Source: Micromonospora sp. NBC_01699
GTDB lineage: Bacteria > Actinomycetota > Actinomycetes > Mycobacteriales > Micromonosporaceae
NCBI RefSeq assembly: GCF_036250065.1
Contig: NZ_CP109199.1
Location: forward strand, 1,984,001 to 2,048,000
Reading direction: 5' to 3'
Length of the DNA: 64,000 bases
In this document: one piece after another, positions 1 to 10,462 of the stretch
Layout: every line of letters starts with the position of its first letter
Position numbering within the stretch: position 1 is the first letter of the stretch
Position numbers and translations under genes: made by a program
The notes under the pieces: model-generated
Database searches by the model: none
What the model was told of the DNA's origin: nothing
The model's input: only the letters and a program-made list of their open reading frames with translations

Positions 1-2508
1 CGGCTGCGTACGGCACTGCCGGCGGCGCTGGTCCCGCTGATCGCCGTGGTCGACGGCCTGCCCACCAAGACGTCCGGCAAGGTGGACCGGGCGGCGTTGC
101 CGTGGCCGCTGCCCGGGGTGGAGACGACCGGGGCCGTCCACCGGCTGGAGGGCACCGAGGGCTGGCTGGCCGAGTGCTGGGGCGAGATCGTCGGCGTCAC
201 GCCGAGCCGCCCGGACGACAACTTCTTCGCCAGCGGCGGTTCCAGCCTCGGCGCGGCGCAGCTGCTCACGCTGCTGCGCGACCGCTACCCGGGCGCGTCG
301 GTCAGCGACGTGTACCAGCACCCGACCCTGCGCGAACTCGCCCGCCGGCTCGACGAGTTCGAGGTGGTGCAGGCGAACAGCCGTACCGTACGGCCGACGC
401 CGCGACGTACCGGGCTCGCGCAGACCGCGCTGATGCTGCCGCTGTTCGGCATCGTCGGGCTGCGCTGGGTGGTCACCCTGGCCGCGATCAACAACGTGCT
501 CGCACTGTTCGGCTCGTACCCGTGGGCGCCCACCGTGTCCTGGTGGTGGGTGCTGCTCGGCTGGCTGCTGGTGATCAGTCCGCCGGGCCGGATCGCGCTC
601 GCCGCCGGTGGCGCCCGGCTGCTGCTGCACGGCCTGGCACCCGGTAGCTACCCGCGCGGCGGCGCCGTGCACCTGCGACTGTGGGCCGCCGAACGGCTGG
701 CGGCGTCGAGCGGCGCGACGAACCTGGCCGGCGTGTGGATCACGTACTACGCCCGTGCGCTCGGCGCCCGGATCGCCAACGACGTCGACCTGCACTCCCT
801 GCCGCCGGTGACCGGCATGCTCCAGCTCGGGCCGGGTGCGGCGATCGAGCCCGAGGTCGACCTGTCCGGCCACTGGGTCGACGGTGACGTGGTACAGGTC
901 GGTCGGATCCGGATCGACGCCGGCGCGACCGTCGGCGCCCGCAGCACGCTGATGCCCGGCGTACGGATCGGCAAGCGGGCCGAGGTCGCACCCGGATCGT
1001 GCGTGACGGGTCCGGTGCCCGCCGCCCAGCGCTGGGCCGGCGTCCCGGCGAGCCGGTCCGGCAAGGCGGCCCGCCGCTGGCCGCAGGAACGTCCCGGTCG
1101 CGCGCCCCGCTGGACCGTCGCGTACGGGCTGAGCTCGCTCGCGCTCGGCTTCCTGCCCGCCGTCGCGGCGGTACCCGGACTGCTCGTGCTCGGCCGGTTC
1201 CTGCGCGACACCACCACCCTGTCGAGCGCGCTCGGCCGGGCACTGCTCGGTGTGCCGCTCGCCACCGTGGCGGCGATCACCACGTACGCGCTGCTCGTGC
1301 TGTTGCTCGTCCGCCTGCTCAGCCTCGGTCTGCGCGCCGGCCACCACCCCGTACACGGGCGGGTCGCCTGGCAGGCGTGGGCCACCGAGCGCCTGATGGA
1401 TCTGGCCCGGGTCGGCCTGTTCCCGCTGTACGCGAGCCTGTTCACGCCGGTCTGGCTGCGCGCCCTCGGGATGCGGGTCGGGCGTCGGGTCGAGGCGTCG
1501 ACCGTGCTCGCGCTGCCCGCGATGACCACCGTCGGCGATGGTGCGTTCCTCGCCGACGACACCCTGATCGCCTCGTACGAGCTGGGCGGTGGTTGGTTGC
1601 GGATCGGTGCCGCGCGGGTCGGCAAGCGGGCGTTCCTCGGCAACTCGGGCATGACCGCGCTCGGCCGGGCGGTGCCCAAGCGTGGGCTGGTCGGTGTGCT
1701 GTCCGCGACGCCGAAGCGGGCCAAGGCGGGCAGCTCGTACCTTGGCATGCCGCCGATGAAACTGCCGCGAGCGGCGGAGCAGGGCGACCAGAGTCGTACC
1801 TTCGATCCGCCGACCCGGTTGGTGGTCGCACGTGCCGCCGTCGAGCTGTGCCGCGTCGTACCGGTCATGTGCACGGTCGCGCTGGCCGTCGTCGCGCTCG
1901 CCGCGTTCGAGGCGATCGCCACCGGGTACGGGTGGACCGTCGCCCTGGCCGCCGGTGGCCCGGTGCTGCTCGCCGCCGGTGCTGTCGCCGCCGGGGTCGC
2001 CATCGCGGCCAAGTGGCTGCTGGTCGGCGCGTTCCGGGTCGGGCAGCACCCGCTGTGGAGTTCGTTCGTGTGGCGCAACGAGCTGGCCGACACGTTCGTG
2101 GAGGTGCTCGCGGTGCCGTGGTTCACCGGTTCGGTCGGCGGCACCCCGCTGATGAGCCTGTGGCTGCGTGGCCTCGGTGCCAGAATCGGCCGTGGCGTGT
2201 GGTGCGAGACCTACTGGCTGCCGGAGGCCGACCTGATCCGGATCGGCGACGGCGCCACGGTCAACCGGGGGTGTGTCGTGCAGACCCACCTGTTCCATGA
2301 TCGGATATTGCGCATGGACCAGGTGACCCTCGACGAGGGCTCGACGCTCGGCCCGCACGGGATCGTGCTGCCCGGCGTGACGGTGGGGGAGCACGCCACC
2401 ATCGGTCCGGCGTCGCTCGTCATGCGGGGCGAGACCGTGCCGGGAGCCGGCCGTTGGCTGGGCAACCCGATCGTCGCGTGGCCGGCGCAGCGGGCACGCC
2501 GAGGGTGA
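1..2508 (+). CDS. NRPS-like poly-amino-acid synthetase, C-terminal part (5' end outside window)
   Basis: The frame is open from base 1, so 835 C-terminal residues are visible. It opens with the end of an adenylation domain carrying an A10-like motif (TSGKVDR, about residue 22). A carrier domain follows with the phosphopantetheine site GGSSL (Ser about residue 82). The rest alternates hydrophobic membrane segments with left-handed beta-helix hexapeptide stretches (about residues 280-345, 500-580 and 745-810). There is no thioesterase. This is the layout of the terminal region of epsilon-poly-lysine-synthetase-like (Pls) enzymes, which join one amino acid iteratively at the membrane. Substrate cannot be read because the adenylation pocket is outside the window. 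The stop overlaps the next start (GTGA), so the two genes are probably co-translated. Confidence 0.85.
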   Translation, partial: RLRTALPAALVPLIAVVDGLPTKTSGKVDRAALPWPLPGVETTGAVHRLEGTEGWLAECWGEIVGVTPSRPDDNFFASGGSSLGAAQLLTLLRDRYPGASVSDVYQHPTLRELARRLDEFEVVQANSRTVRPTPRRTGLAQTALMLPLFGIVGLRWVVTLAAINNVLALFGSYPWAPTVSWWWVLLGWLLVISPPGRIALAAGGARLLLHGLAPGSYPRGGAVHLRLWAAERLAASSGATNLAGVWITYYARALGARIANDVDLHSLPPVTGMLQLGPGAAIEPEVDLSGHWVDGDVVQVGRIRIDAGATVGARSTLMPGVRIGKRAEVAPGSCVTGPVPAAQRWAGVPASRSGKAARRWPQERPGRAPRWTVAYGLSSLALGFLPAVAAVPGLLVLGRFLRDTTTLSSALGRALLGVPLATVAAITTYALLVLLLVRLLSLGLRAGHHPVHGRVAWQAWATERLMDLARVGLFPLYASLFTPVWLRALGMRVGRRVEASTVLALPAMTTVGDGAFLADDTLIASYELGGGWLRIGAARVGKRAFLGNSGMTALGRAVPKRGLVGVLSATPKRAKAGSSYLGMPPMKLPRAAEQGDQSRTFDPPTRLVVARAAVELCRVVPVMCTVALAVVALAAFEAIATGYGWTVALAAGGPVLLAAGAVAAGVAIAAKWLLVGAFRVGQHPLWSSFVWRNELADTFVEVLAVPWFTGSVGGTPLMSLWLRGLGARIGRGVWCETYWLPEADLIRIGDGATVNRGCVVQTHLFHDRILRMDQVTLDEGSTLGPHGIVLPGVTVGEHATIGPASLVMRGETVPGAGRWLGNPIVAWPAQRARRG

Positions 2509-3836
2509 GCACGACAGGGGCCACGTCGGGCGTCGCCGGCGGCCTGCCGGCGGACCCGTACCTGCCCGGCCACGGCAATTCCGGCTACCGGACCACGTAC
2601 TACGACCTCGACCTGGAGTACAAGACCGGTCCGGGCCGGCTGTCCGGGCGGGCGAGGATCTCCGCCGTCGCCGACCGTACGCTCGCCGAGTTCAGCCTGG
2701 ACCTCGGCCTGTTCCGGGTGGACCGGGTGCTGGTCGACGGGGTGCCGGCCGCGTACAGCCATCGGGGCGGCAAGCTGCGGATCCGGCCGAACGTGCCGTT
2801 GCCGGACGGGTCGCCGTTCGTCGTCACGGTGCGGTACGCCGGCGCCCCCCGGCCGATCCCGAGCCGGTGGGGCGACCTCGGCTGGGAGCGGATAGACGAC
2901 GGTGCGCTGGTGGCGAGCCAACCGACGGGCGCACCGTCCTGGTTCCCGTGCAACGACCACCCGGCCGACAAGGCCGCCTACCGGATAGCGGTGACCACCC
3001 AGTCCCGGTACGCCGTCGTCGCCAACGGCACCCTGGTCGAGCGCCGGGCCGGCGCCAACACGACCACCTGGGTCTACGAGCAGCCCGCGCCGATGCCGAG
3101 CTACCTCGCCACCGTCCAGATCGGCCGGTACCGCCTGTTCGACCTGGTCGGCGGCCCGATACCCCAGCGAGCGGCGGTGCCACCGCGCCTGCTCGCCGCG
3201 GCCGGGCACGACTTCGGCCGGCAGCCGGAGATGATGACGGCGTTCGAGTGTGTCTTCGGCCCGTACCCGTTCGACGAGTACGCGGTCGTCGTGGTCGACG
3301 AGGAGCTGGAGGTGCCGGTCGAGGCGCACGGGCTGTCCATCTTCGGGGCCAACCACGTCGACGGGCGGCGCGGGTCCGAGCGGCTGGTCGCGCACGAGTT
3401 GGCGCATCAGTGGTTCGGCAACAGCCTGACCGTCGCCGACTGGCGCCACATCTGGCTCAACGAGGGCTTCGCGAAGTACGCGGAGTGGTTGTGGTCGGAG
3501 CTGTCCGGCGGTGAACCGGCCCGTACGCACGCCGCCCGGTGGTGGACCGTGCTGGCCGGGCAGCCCCGGGACCTGCGGCTGGCCGATCCGGGGGTGCGGC
3601 GGATGTTCGACGACCGGGTCTACCAGCGCGGCGCGCTCACCCTGCACGCCCTGCGGGTCGCTGTCGGCGACGGGCCGTTCTTCACCCTGGTACGGGACTG
3701 GACCCGGACCCACCGGCACGGCACGGTCAGCACCGAGCAGTTCACCGCGTTGGCGCAGCGCCACACGACCCGACCGCTCGCCGGCCTGTTCGCCGAGTGG
3801 CTGTACGAACCGGCCCTGCCGCCGCTACCGATCTGA
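2505..3836 (+). CDS. M1 family zinc metallopeptidase
   Basis: A 443-residue M1 (aminopeptidase N-like) peptidase. The zinc site is HELAH (His297, Glu298, His301) with the third ligand Glu320 in WLNEGFA, matching HExxH-x18-E. The WFPCNDHP segment upstream is typical of the family. The exopeptidase GAMEN loop is replaced by a divergent VEAHGLSIF. There is no signal peptide. I prefer the GTG at 2505, which overlaps the synthetase stop by four bases, over an in-frame ATG at 2454 inside the upstream gene. The coupling suggests that it trims, matures or recycles the neighbouring synthetase's product, an inference from position. It is much shorter than full-length PepN (about 850 residues) and lacks the C-terminal helical domain. 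Confidence 0.85.
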   Translation: MSTTGATSGVAGGLPADPYLPGHGNSGYRTTYYDLDLEYKTGPGRLSGRARISAVADRTLAEFSLDLGLFRVDRVLVDGVPAAYSHRGGKLRIRPNVPLPDGSPFVVTVRYAGAPRPIPSRWGDLGWERIDDGALVASQPTGAPSWFPCNDHPADKAAYRIAVTTQSRYAVVANGTLVERRAGANTTTWVYEQPAPMPSYLATVQIGRYRLFDLVGGPIPQRAAVPPRLLAAAGHDFGRQPEMMTAFECVFGPYPFDEYAVVVVDEELEVPVEAHGLSIFGANHVDGRRGSERLVAHELAHQWFGNSLTVADWRHIWLNEGFAKYAEWLWSELSGGEPARTHAARWWTVLAGQPRDLRLADPGVRRMFDDRVYQRGALTLHALRVAVGDGPFFTLVRDWTRTHRHGTVSTEQFTALAQRHTTRPLAGLFAEWLYEPALPPLPI

Positions 3837-3891
3837 GGGAACGCGTCCGAAGCCCGAGGTGCGCGTACCCCGGCCGGACGGTGCCGGTGGT

Positions 3892-4245
3892 TCAGGGCTG
3901 ACGGTTGGTCGGCTCGGACGCGGGACCGGTGGCCTCTGGTTCGGGCGCGAGGAACTCGGCGAGCCCGGTGGCGGCCAGGACCCGGGCGACCCCACCGGTG
4001 GCGCCGGTGACCCGCAACCAGCCACCCGCGTCGGTGCACAGGTTGTTGCCCCGGACGAATCCGCCCAGGCCGGTGGAGTCGCAGAACGACAGCGCCGACA
4101 GGTCGAGCAGGATCCGGTGCCGACCGGCGTCCAGGAGCTGGTCAACGCGGTCGTTGAGGCGGCCGACGCTTGCCAGGTCCAGCTCGCCGGCCAGGGCGAG
4201 CACGGCGGGATCGGCGCTGCCGCCCGTCACGATGGTGAAGGTCAT
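3892..4245 (-). CDS. STAS-domain anti-sigma factor antagonist
   Basis: A 117-residue single STAS domain. The strand-helix motif LSFCDSTGLGG carries the serine (Ser57) that SpoIIAA/RsbV-type proteins use as the switch phosphorylated by a partner anti-sigma kinase. Such proteins free a sigma factor by binding the anti-sigma kinase. No kinase or sigma gene is adjacent, so the partner must be elsewhere. The start is ATG 4245. A longer in-frame reading to 4443 runs through the ABC promoter and has no STAS-like content. It is convergent with the M1 peptidase. Confidence 0.8.
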   Translation of the reverse strand: MTFTIVTGGSADPAVLALAGELDLASVGRLNDRVDQLLDAGRHRILLDLSALSFCDSTGLGGFVRGNNLCTDAGGWLRVTGATGGVARVLAATGLAEFLAPEPEATGPASEPTNRQP

Positions 4246-4400
4246 GCGTCCGTTCTTCCTCGCCGGAATCCTGCCCGTGCAGCTTCGCACGCGACCGCCG
4301 GTGCTGCTGCTACCGGTAGGTAACGATAGGAGGCCGTCGTTGCCACCGCGAGATGCCGGCGGATGAGAAAATTCTTGACGGGTTTCATACATTTCTGAGC

Positions 4401-4436
4401 TTTCATGATTTCGTGAAAACTGTGTAGCGTCGAGGC
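4401..4436 (+). promoter_or_regulatory. Putative promoter and operator of the ABC exporter
   Basis: TTTCATGATTTCGTGAAA (4401-4418) is an imperfect 18-bp inverted repeat just upstream of TAGCGT (4425-4430), a good actinobacterial -10. The ATG of the ABC gene lies six bases after that hexamer, the spacing of a leaderless transcript. The palindrome covers the -35 position, as expected for repression. The regulator encoded downstream at 7095 is the obvious candidate. All of this is inference from sequence. Confidence 0.45.
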
Positions 4437-5395
<959 letters not shown>

Positions 5396-5399
<4 letters not shown>

Positions 5400-7027
5400 G
5401 CGCCCTCACCGGCACCGCCCGGCTCACCCGGCTCGCCCTGCGCCGGGACAGGGCTCAGCTGCCGATCTGGATCCTCAGCACCACGCTGCTCGCCGCCATC
5501 ACCCTGGCCGCCGTCAGCGACCAGTACCCGACCGAGGCGGACCGGATCAGCGTCCTGCGTACCGCCGTGCAGACCCCGGCGTTGCTCATGCTGCGGGCCG
5601 CACCCACCGGGGCGAGCACCGGCGAGATGGCGATGTTCTCGATGCTGGCGTTCCTCGCCGTACTGGCCGGGTTCATGAGCACGCTCGCCGTCGTACGGCA
5701 CACCCGGCAGAACGAGGAGACCGGTCGGACCGAGATGATCGGCGCGACAGTGGTCGGCCGGCACGCCAGCCTGGCCGCCGCGCTGATCGTCACGGTCGTC
5801 GCCAACGCCGTACTGGCCGTGCTGGTGGCGCTCGTCCTGGTCGGCGCCGGCGAGCCGGTCGCGGGCTCGGTCGCGGTGGGCCTGGCGGTCGCCGCCGCCG
5901 GTCTCGCCTTCGCCTCGGTCGCCGCCGTCGCCGCGCAGTTCTCCGGGACCTCGCGCGGGGCGAACGGGATCTCCGCCGCCGTCATCGGCGCGGCCTACCT
6001 GGTCCGTGGCCTGGGCGACGCGTTCGGCGAGATCCTGCCCAACGGTTACAGCATGACCAGCGGCTGGGCGTCCTGGCTCTCCCCGATCGGCTGGACGATG
6101 CGGGTGCGTCCGTTCGCCGGTGAGCGGTGGTGGGTGCTCGCGCTGCCGCTGGCCCTGGCCGTCGCCCTGGTCGGGCTGGCGCTCGCGTTGACCGTCCGCC
6201 GGGACGTCGGCACCGGTCTGCTCGCGGACCGACCCGGCCCGGCGCGGGCCGCTTGGCAGCTGCTGAGCCCGGTCGGCCTGGCCTGGCGGTTGCAACGCGG
6301 AACGCTGATCGGCTGGGCCGTCGCGATCACGGTGACCGGGGTGGGCGTCGGGTCGATCGGCAGCGCGGTCGAGGACGGGCTGGGTGCCAACACGGGCGCG
6401 GTCCGGACCATCAACAACCTCGGCGGTGGCGGCGCGGGAGCGTTGATCGACGCCTTCTTCGCGGCGATGATGGCGATCGTCGGGGCGCTGGTGGCCGGTT
6501 ACCTGGTGCAGGCGCTGCTGCGGCTGCGGGCCGAGGAGTCCGGCGGGCGGGCCGAGGTTGTCCTCGCCACCGCCACCGGCCGGTTGCGCTGGCTGGGTGG
6601 ACACCTGCTGGTCGCCGTGGTCGGCGCCGCGGTCCTGCTCGGGCTCGCCGGGGTTTCGATGGGCCTGGCGTACGGGCTGGGCGTCGGCGACGTCGGCGGT
6701 GAGCTGGCCGAGCTGACCGGTGCGGCGTACGTGCAGCTGCCGTCGGCGTTGATCCTGGCCGGGTTCGTCGTGGCGGTGTTCGGGCTGCTGCCCCGGCTGG
6801 CCGTCGGGCTCGCCTGGTTCGGCTTCACCCTGTGCCTTCTCCTCGGCCAGTTCGGTGCCCTGCTGAACCTGCCGGCGGCGGTGCGGGACCTGTCCCCGTT
6901 CAGCCACGTGCCGGCGGTGCCGTCGGTGGCGCTCACCGTGACGCCGCTGGTGGTCCTCTCGGCCGTCGCGGCGGTGCTGGGCGCCGCCGGGCTGGTCCTG
7001 TTCCGCCGCCGCGATCTCACCCCGTGA
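5396..7027 (+). CDS. ABC transporter permease, polyketide-antibiotic-exporter type
   Basis: A 543-residue, highly hydrophobic protein with about twelve predicted membrane segments in two similar halves. Length and layout match the large single-chain permeases annotated as exporters of polyketide antibiotics (COG3559-like), not the 250-residue ABC-2 type. The ATG at 5396 overlaps the ATP-binding gene's stop. An open frame runs on upstream inside that gene but is only an overlapping frame. It should pair with the preceding ATPase. Confidence 0.88.
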
Positions 7028-7060
7028 CACCGGTCGTCCGGTCGTTCCGAAACCGGCTCA

Positions 7061-7075
7061 CCGTGATCTTCACGG
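7061..7075. promoter_or_regulatory. Inverted repeat upstream of the MarR/GbsR-like regulator
   Basis: CCGTGA-TCT-TCACGG is a perfect 6-bp inverted repeat in the gap between the permease stop and the regulator start. Its core (GTGA/TCAC) resembles the TCGTGA half of the palindrome in front of the ABC gene, so the same regulator may bind both sites. Confidence 0.4.
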
Positions 7076-7094
7076 AATGGTGAAGGATAGGAAG

Positions 7095-7586
7095 ATGCAA
7101 CCAGACGGCCGCCGCGACGAGGAAGCGGTTCGCCGCTTCGTCGAGCACCTCGCTCTCACCCTCAGCGACATGGGCATGCCCCGGATGGCGGCGCGGGTGT
7201 TCGCGGCGCTGATGGCGGCCGAGGAGCCCGGACTCACCGCCGCCGAGATCAGCGAACGGCTCGGGGTCAGTCCGGCGGCCGTCTCCGGGGCGGTCCGCTA
7301 CCTGATCCAGGTCGGCATGGCCGTACGCGAACCCGCGCCGGGCTCGCGCCGGGACCTCTACAAGGCGCCGTTCTCGTCCTGGTACTCGTCCACCGTCCGC
7401 GGCGGGGTCTACGAGCGGATCGCGAACGTGGTGCAGGAGGGCGTGCTGGCGATCGGCGACGAACGGTCGCTGGCCGGCGCCCGGCTGGCCGACATGCGGG
7501 ACTTCTTCCTCTTCGTGCAGAAGGAGATGGTCGAGCTGGTCGAGCGCTGGGAACAGGCCCGACGCGGGGCCCGGACCGGCTCCTGA
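7095..7586 (+). CDS. MarR/GbsR-like transcriptional regulator
   Basis: A winged-helix regulator of 163 residues. The helix-turn-helix lies in the segment TAAEISERLGVSPAAVSGAV, followed by a wing and a helical C-terminal half. I chose ATG 7095 because AAGGATAGGA lies just in front. An ATG at 7077 without a ribosome site would add six residues. Being last in line after an exporter pair, it is the likely local repressor of the exporter, probably relieved by the exported compound. This is inferred from context. Confidence 0.8.
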   Translation: MQPDGRRDEEAVRRFVEHLALTLSDMGMPRMAARVFAALMAAEEPGLTAAEISERLGVSPAAVSGAVRYLIQVGMAVREPAPGSRRDLYKAPFSSWYSSTVRGGVYERIANVVQEGVLAIGDERSLAGARLADMRDFFLFVQKEMVELVERWEQARRGARTGS

Positions 7587-7602
7587 GCCGCCCGCCGGGA
7601 CG

Positions 7603-7639
7603 ACCCCGGTCCCGCGCCCACCGGGCAGGGGACCGGGGT
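7603..7639. terminator. Bidirectional hairpin terminator
   Basis: An 11-bp perfect stem, ACCCCGGTCCC with GGGACCGGGGT, encloses a 15-base loop that can itself fold (GCCC/GGGC). It sits between two convergent genes, so it can stop transcription from both sides. There is no T-tract, as is common in high-GC actinomycetes. Confidence 0.65.
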
Positions 7640-7645
7640 GGCCGG

Positions 7646-8866
7646 TCAGGGACCGCAGTAGAGCAGTCGGTTGGGTGACCCGGCACCGGGGGCGCCCACC
7701 ACCCCGCCGGTCGACACGGCGGCGAGATAGCTCGCCAGCTGCGCCGGGCTCCAGGTCGGGTTCGCCTGGAGCAGCAGCGCGACGCACCCGGCGACGTGCG
7801 CCGACGCCATCGAGCTGCCGCTGATCGTGTTGGTGGCGGTGTCGCCCGTGTACCAGGTCGACGTGATGCCCTGGCCGGGGGCGAAGATGTCCAGGCAGCT
7901 ACCGAAGTTCGCCGAACTCATCTTCGCGTCGGTGATCGTCGTACCGGCGACGGTGAGCGCGGTCGGCACCCGCGACGGCGAGTAGTTGCAGGCGTTGGCC
8001 GACGAACTGCCCGCCGGTACGGCGAACGAGATGCCGCGGATGATGGCGTTCGTCACCGCGGCGTCGAGGGTGGTGCTGGCGCCCCCACCGATGCCCATGT
8101 TGGCCACCGACGGCCGGACCGCGTTCTGTACGGTCCAGTCGATCCCGGCGATGACCTGCGCGTAGCTGCCGATGCCGGTGCAGTCGAGTACGCGTACCGC
8201 GATCAGCGAGACGTCCTTCGCCACACCGTGCAGTTCGCCGCCGATGATGCCGGCGAGATGGGTGCCGTGCCCGTTGCAGTCGCCCGGCGGCAGCACCCCG
8301 GCGAAGGCGTCGAACCCGGCGACCACCCGACCGGTGAAGTCGATGTGCGTCGGGCGGATCCCGGTGTCGATCACGTACGCGCGTACGTTCGGGGCGGTGT
8401 TCGGGTAGCCGTACCGCTGGTTGAGCGGGAGTTGGCGCTGGTCGATCCGGTCCAGTCCCCAGTTCGGCGGGTTCGGCTGCACCCCGGCGGCGAGCGGCAC
8501 CAGGTGGTTCTGTTCGACGAACGCCACCGCCGGGTCGGCGGCCAGGCGTTTCGCGGCCCGCTCCGGTAGCCGTACCTCGAAGCCGCGCAGGGCCGCGTGG
8601 TAGACCCGGACGACCGTACCGCCGTAGTCGGCGCCGAGTTGGTCGGCGGTGGCGGCGACCGCGGCCCGGTCGGCGGCGGCGGCCGGTTCGCGCAGGACGA
8701 CCAGGTAGCTGTCGGGTACGGCGGTGGCGCCGCCGGCACGCAGGATCTGTCCCGTGGGTGCGGTGGTGCCCGTGGCGGCGGACGCCGGGGTGGCGGCGCC
8801 GACGGTGAGGACGGCCAGCAGACCGGCGGCGAGCAGGCGCCGGCCCCGGATACCTGATGTGGTCAT
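7646..8866 (-). CDS. Secreted subtilisin-like serine protease (S8), paralogue 1
   Basis: A 406-residue preproprotein: signal peptide (about 1-30), inhibitor I9 propeptide (about 50-120) and S8 catalytic domain. Triad: Asp167 in YVIDTGI, His200 in NGHGTHLAG, Ser352 in SGSSMASAH. The oxyanion-hole Asn usual in AAGN is missing here (PAGSS, Ser287), whereas the paralogue next door keeps it. The ATG at 8866 has GGAGGG in front; an upstream in-frame reading is not supported. It lies 65 bp downstream of its paralogue on the same strand, as expected for a tandem duplication. It should act outside the cell if active. Confidence 0.88.
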   Translation of the reverse strand: MTTSGIRGRRLLAAGLLAVLTVGAATPASAATGTTAPTGQILRAGGATAVPDSYLVVLREPAAAADRAAVAATADQLGADYGGTVVRVYHAALRGFEVRLPERAAKRLAADPAVAFVEQNHLVPLAAGVQPNPPNWGLDRIDQRQLPLNQRYGYPNTAPNVRAYVIDTGIRPTHIDFTGRVVAGFDAFAGVLPPGDCNGHGTHLAGIIGGELHGVAKDVSLIAVRVLDCTGIGSYAQVIAGIDWTVQNAVRPSVANMGIGGGASTTLDAAVTNAIIRGISFAVPAGSSSANACNYSPSRVPTALTVAGTTITDAKMSSANFGSCLDIFAPGQGITSTWYTGDTATNTISGSSMASAHVAGCVALLLQANPTWSPAQLASYLAAVSTGGVVGAPGAGSPNRLLYCGP

Positions 8867-8931
8867 CGTGTGATCCCTCCAGGCAGGCGGCCCCGGGGCG
8901 TCCTCGCCCCGGGGCCGGTGCAACGCTGCGG

Positions 8932-10167
8932 TCAGTACGTCGGCGGCAGGTAGAGCAGCCGGTTCGGTGAGCCGGCGCCCGGGTTGATCACGACGCCGGG
9001 CGTGGCGGTGGAGGTGATGTACGAGTGCACCGTCGCCGGCGACCAGCCCGGGTTGCCCTGGAGCACCCTGGCCGCCGCGCCGGCCACGTGCGGAGCGGCC
9101 ATCGAGGTGCCCTGGAGGTTGGCGGTGGCGGTGTCACTGGTGTACCAGGCGGACAGGACACCGACGCCGGGGGCGAAGAGGTCCAGGCAGGTGCCGTAGT
9201 TGGAGAAGCTGGCCCGGATATCGTTGCTCTGGGTGGCGCCGACGGTGAGCGCGGTGCCGACCGCCGCGGGCGAGTAGTTGCAGGCGGGTTGGTTGTTGTT
9301 GCCCGCCGCCACCGCGTAGCTGACCCCGTCCAGGATGGAGTTCTGTACGGCCGTGTTGATGGAACCGTTGAGGGCTCCGCCGAGGCTCATGTTCGCCACG
9401 GCCGGCTGGCCCGGCCCGTGGTTGCTGGTCACCCAGTTCACCCCGGCGATGACTCCACCGAGGTTGCCGCTGCCCAGGCAGTCGAGCACCCGTACGGCGA
9501 CCAGCCGGACGCCCTTGGCCACCCCGTACGTCCGGCCGCCGACCGTACCGGCGACGTGCGTGCCGTGGCCGTTGCAGTCGTCGGCGGGGAGCAACCCGTC
9601 AACCGCGTCGTAGCCGTAGGTCGCCCGGCCGCCGAACTCGCTGTGGCTGATCCGGATGCCGGTGTCGATGATGTACGCGACGACCCCGCTGCCGTTGCGG
9701 ACATAGCTGTACGTCGCGCTCAGCGGGAGGTTCGGCTGGTCGATCCGGTCCAGACCCCATGGTGGGTTGGTCTGGGTGACCGACGTTGTGACGGTGTAGT
9801 TCTGCTCGACGTACGCGACCGCCGGATCGGCGGCGAGTCGCTTGGCGGCCGATTCGGACAGTCGGGCCTCGAAGCCGTTGAGTGCCGCGCCGTACACGTG
9901 GCCGGTGCTGCCGCCGTAGCGGGCGGCGAGACTGCCGGCCTGGCTGGACACCTGGGCTTGGCGGGTGCCGGCCCGGCCACCGACCGCGCTGTCCTTGAGC
10001 ACGACGATGTAGCTGCCGGGTACGGCGGTGGTGCCGGCGTGGACCCGGATGTCACCGGTTGCCGGGGCGGCGGCCACCGGGCCGGCGACCATGACCGTCG
10101 CCACGGTGGTGGCGATGACGGTGCCGATGGCGGCCAATCGGCGCTGGGGCGTGCGTGGAGACGTCAA
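8932..10167 (-). CDS. Secreted subtilisin-like serine protease (S8), paralogue 2
   Basis: A 411-residue preproprotein with signal peptide, I9 propeptide and S8 domain. The catalytic set is complete: Asp168 (YIIDTGI), His201 (NGHGTHVAG), oxyanion Asn290 (AAGNN) and Ser355 (GTSMAAPH). The C-terminal SPNRLLYLPP resembles SPNRLLYCGP in paralogue 1. I prefer a TTG start at 10167, seven to eight bases after GGGAGG. A GTG at 10200 would put an Arg/Glu-rich stretch before the signal peptide. It is probably the first gene of a two-protease unit. Confidence 0.88.
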   Translation of the reverse strand: MTSPRTPQRRLAAIGTVIATTVATVMVAGPVAAAPATGDIRVHAGTTAVPGSYIVVLKDSAVGGRAGTRQAQVSSQAGSLAARYGGSTGHVYGAALNGFEARLSESAAKRLAADPAVAYVEQNYTVTTSVTQTNPPWGLDRIDQPNLPLSATYSYVRNGSGVVAYIIDTGIRISHSEFGGRATYGYDAVDGLLPADDCNGHGTHVAGTVGGRTYGVAKGVRLVAVRVLDCLGSGNLGGVIAGVNWVTSNHGPGQPAVANMSLGGALNGSINTAVQNSILDGVSYAVAAGNNNQPACNYSPAAVGTALTVGATQSNDIRASFSNYGTCLDLFAPGVGVLSAWYTSDTATANLQGTSMAAPHVAGAAARVLQGNPGWSPATVHSYITSTATPGVVINPGAGSPNRLLYLPPTY

Positions 10168-10462
10168 CTTCCGAACCTCCCTCGATCGGGCCGCTCCCAC
10201 GGGCCGTGACTCCGTGGAAGGTGGGCCTGAATGATTGCGGAGATCCTATAGCCATATTCATTGCTGTGTATATAGCTGATCCTCGAAAGGCATTCTTTCG
10301 CTTCGGTCATCATCAATTAGTGGACCGTTGATAATGGTGCCTTACCGGACCTGGGCACGTACTCTCCCGGCCGGTAGGGTCGGAACTGTTTCGGAAGAAA
10401 TCGGCGAACTGCTCGGGTGTGGCGAATCGGAACGAACTCCCGCCGATTGGCGGTGGACCGGA
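10168..10462. other. Intergenic region upstream of the proteases
   Basis: About 295 bp between the protease genes and the 3' end of the SARP regulator. Bases 10240-10340 are clearly AT-rich for this genome (CTATAG, TATATAG, CATCATCAATTAG), as expected of the promoter region for the minus-strand proteases. I could not fix a convincing -35/-10 pair. No gene is seen. Confidence 0.5.
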
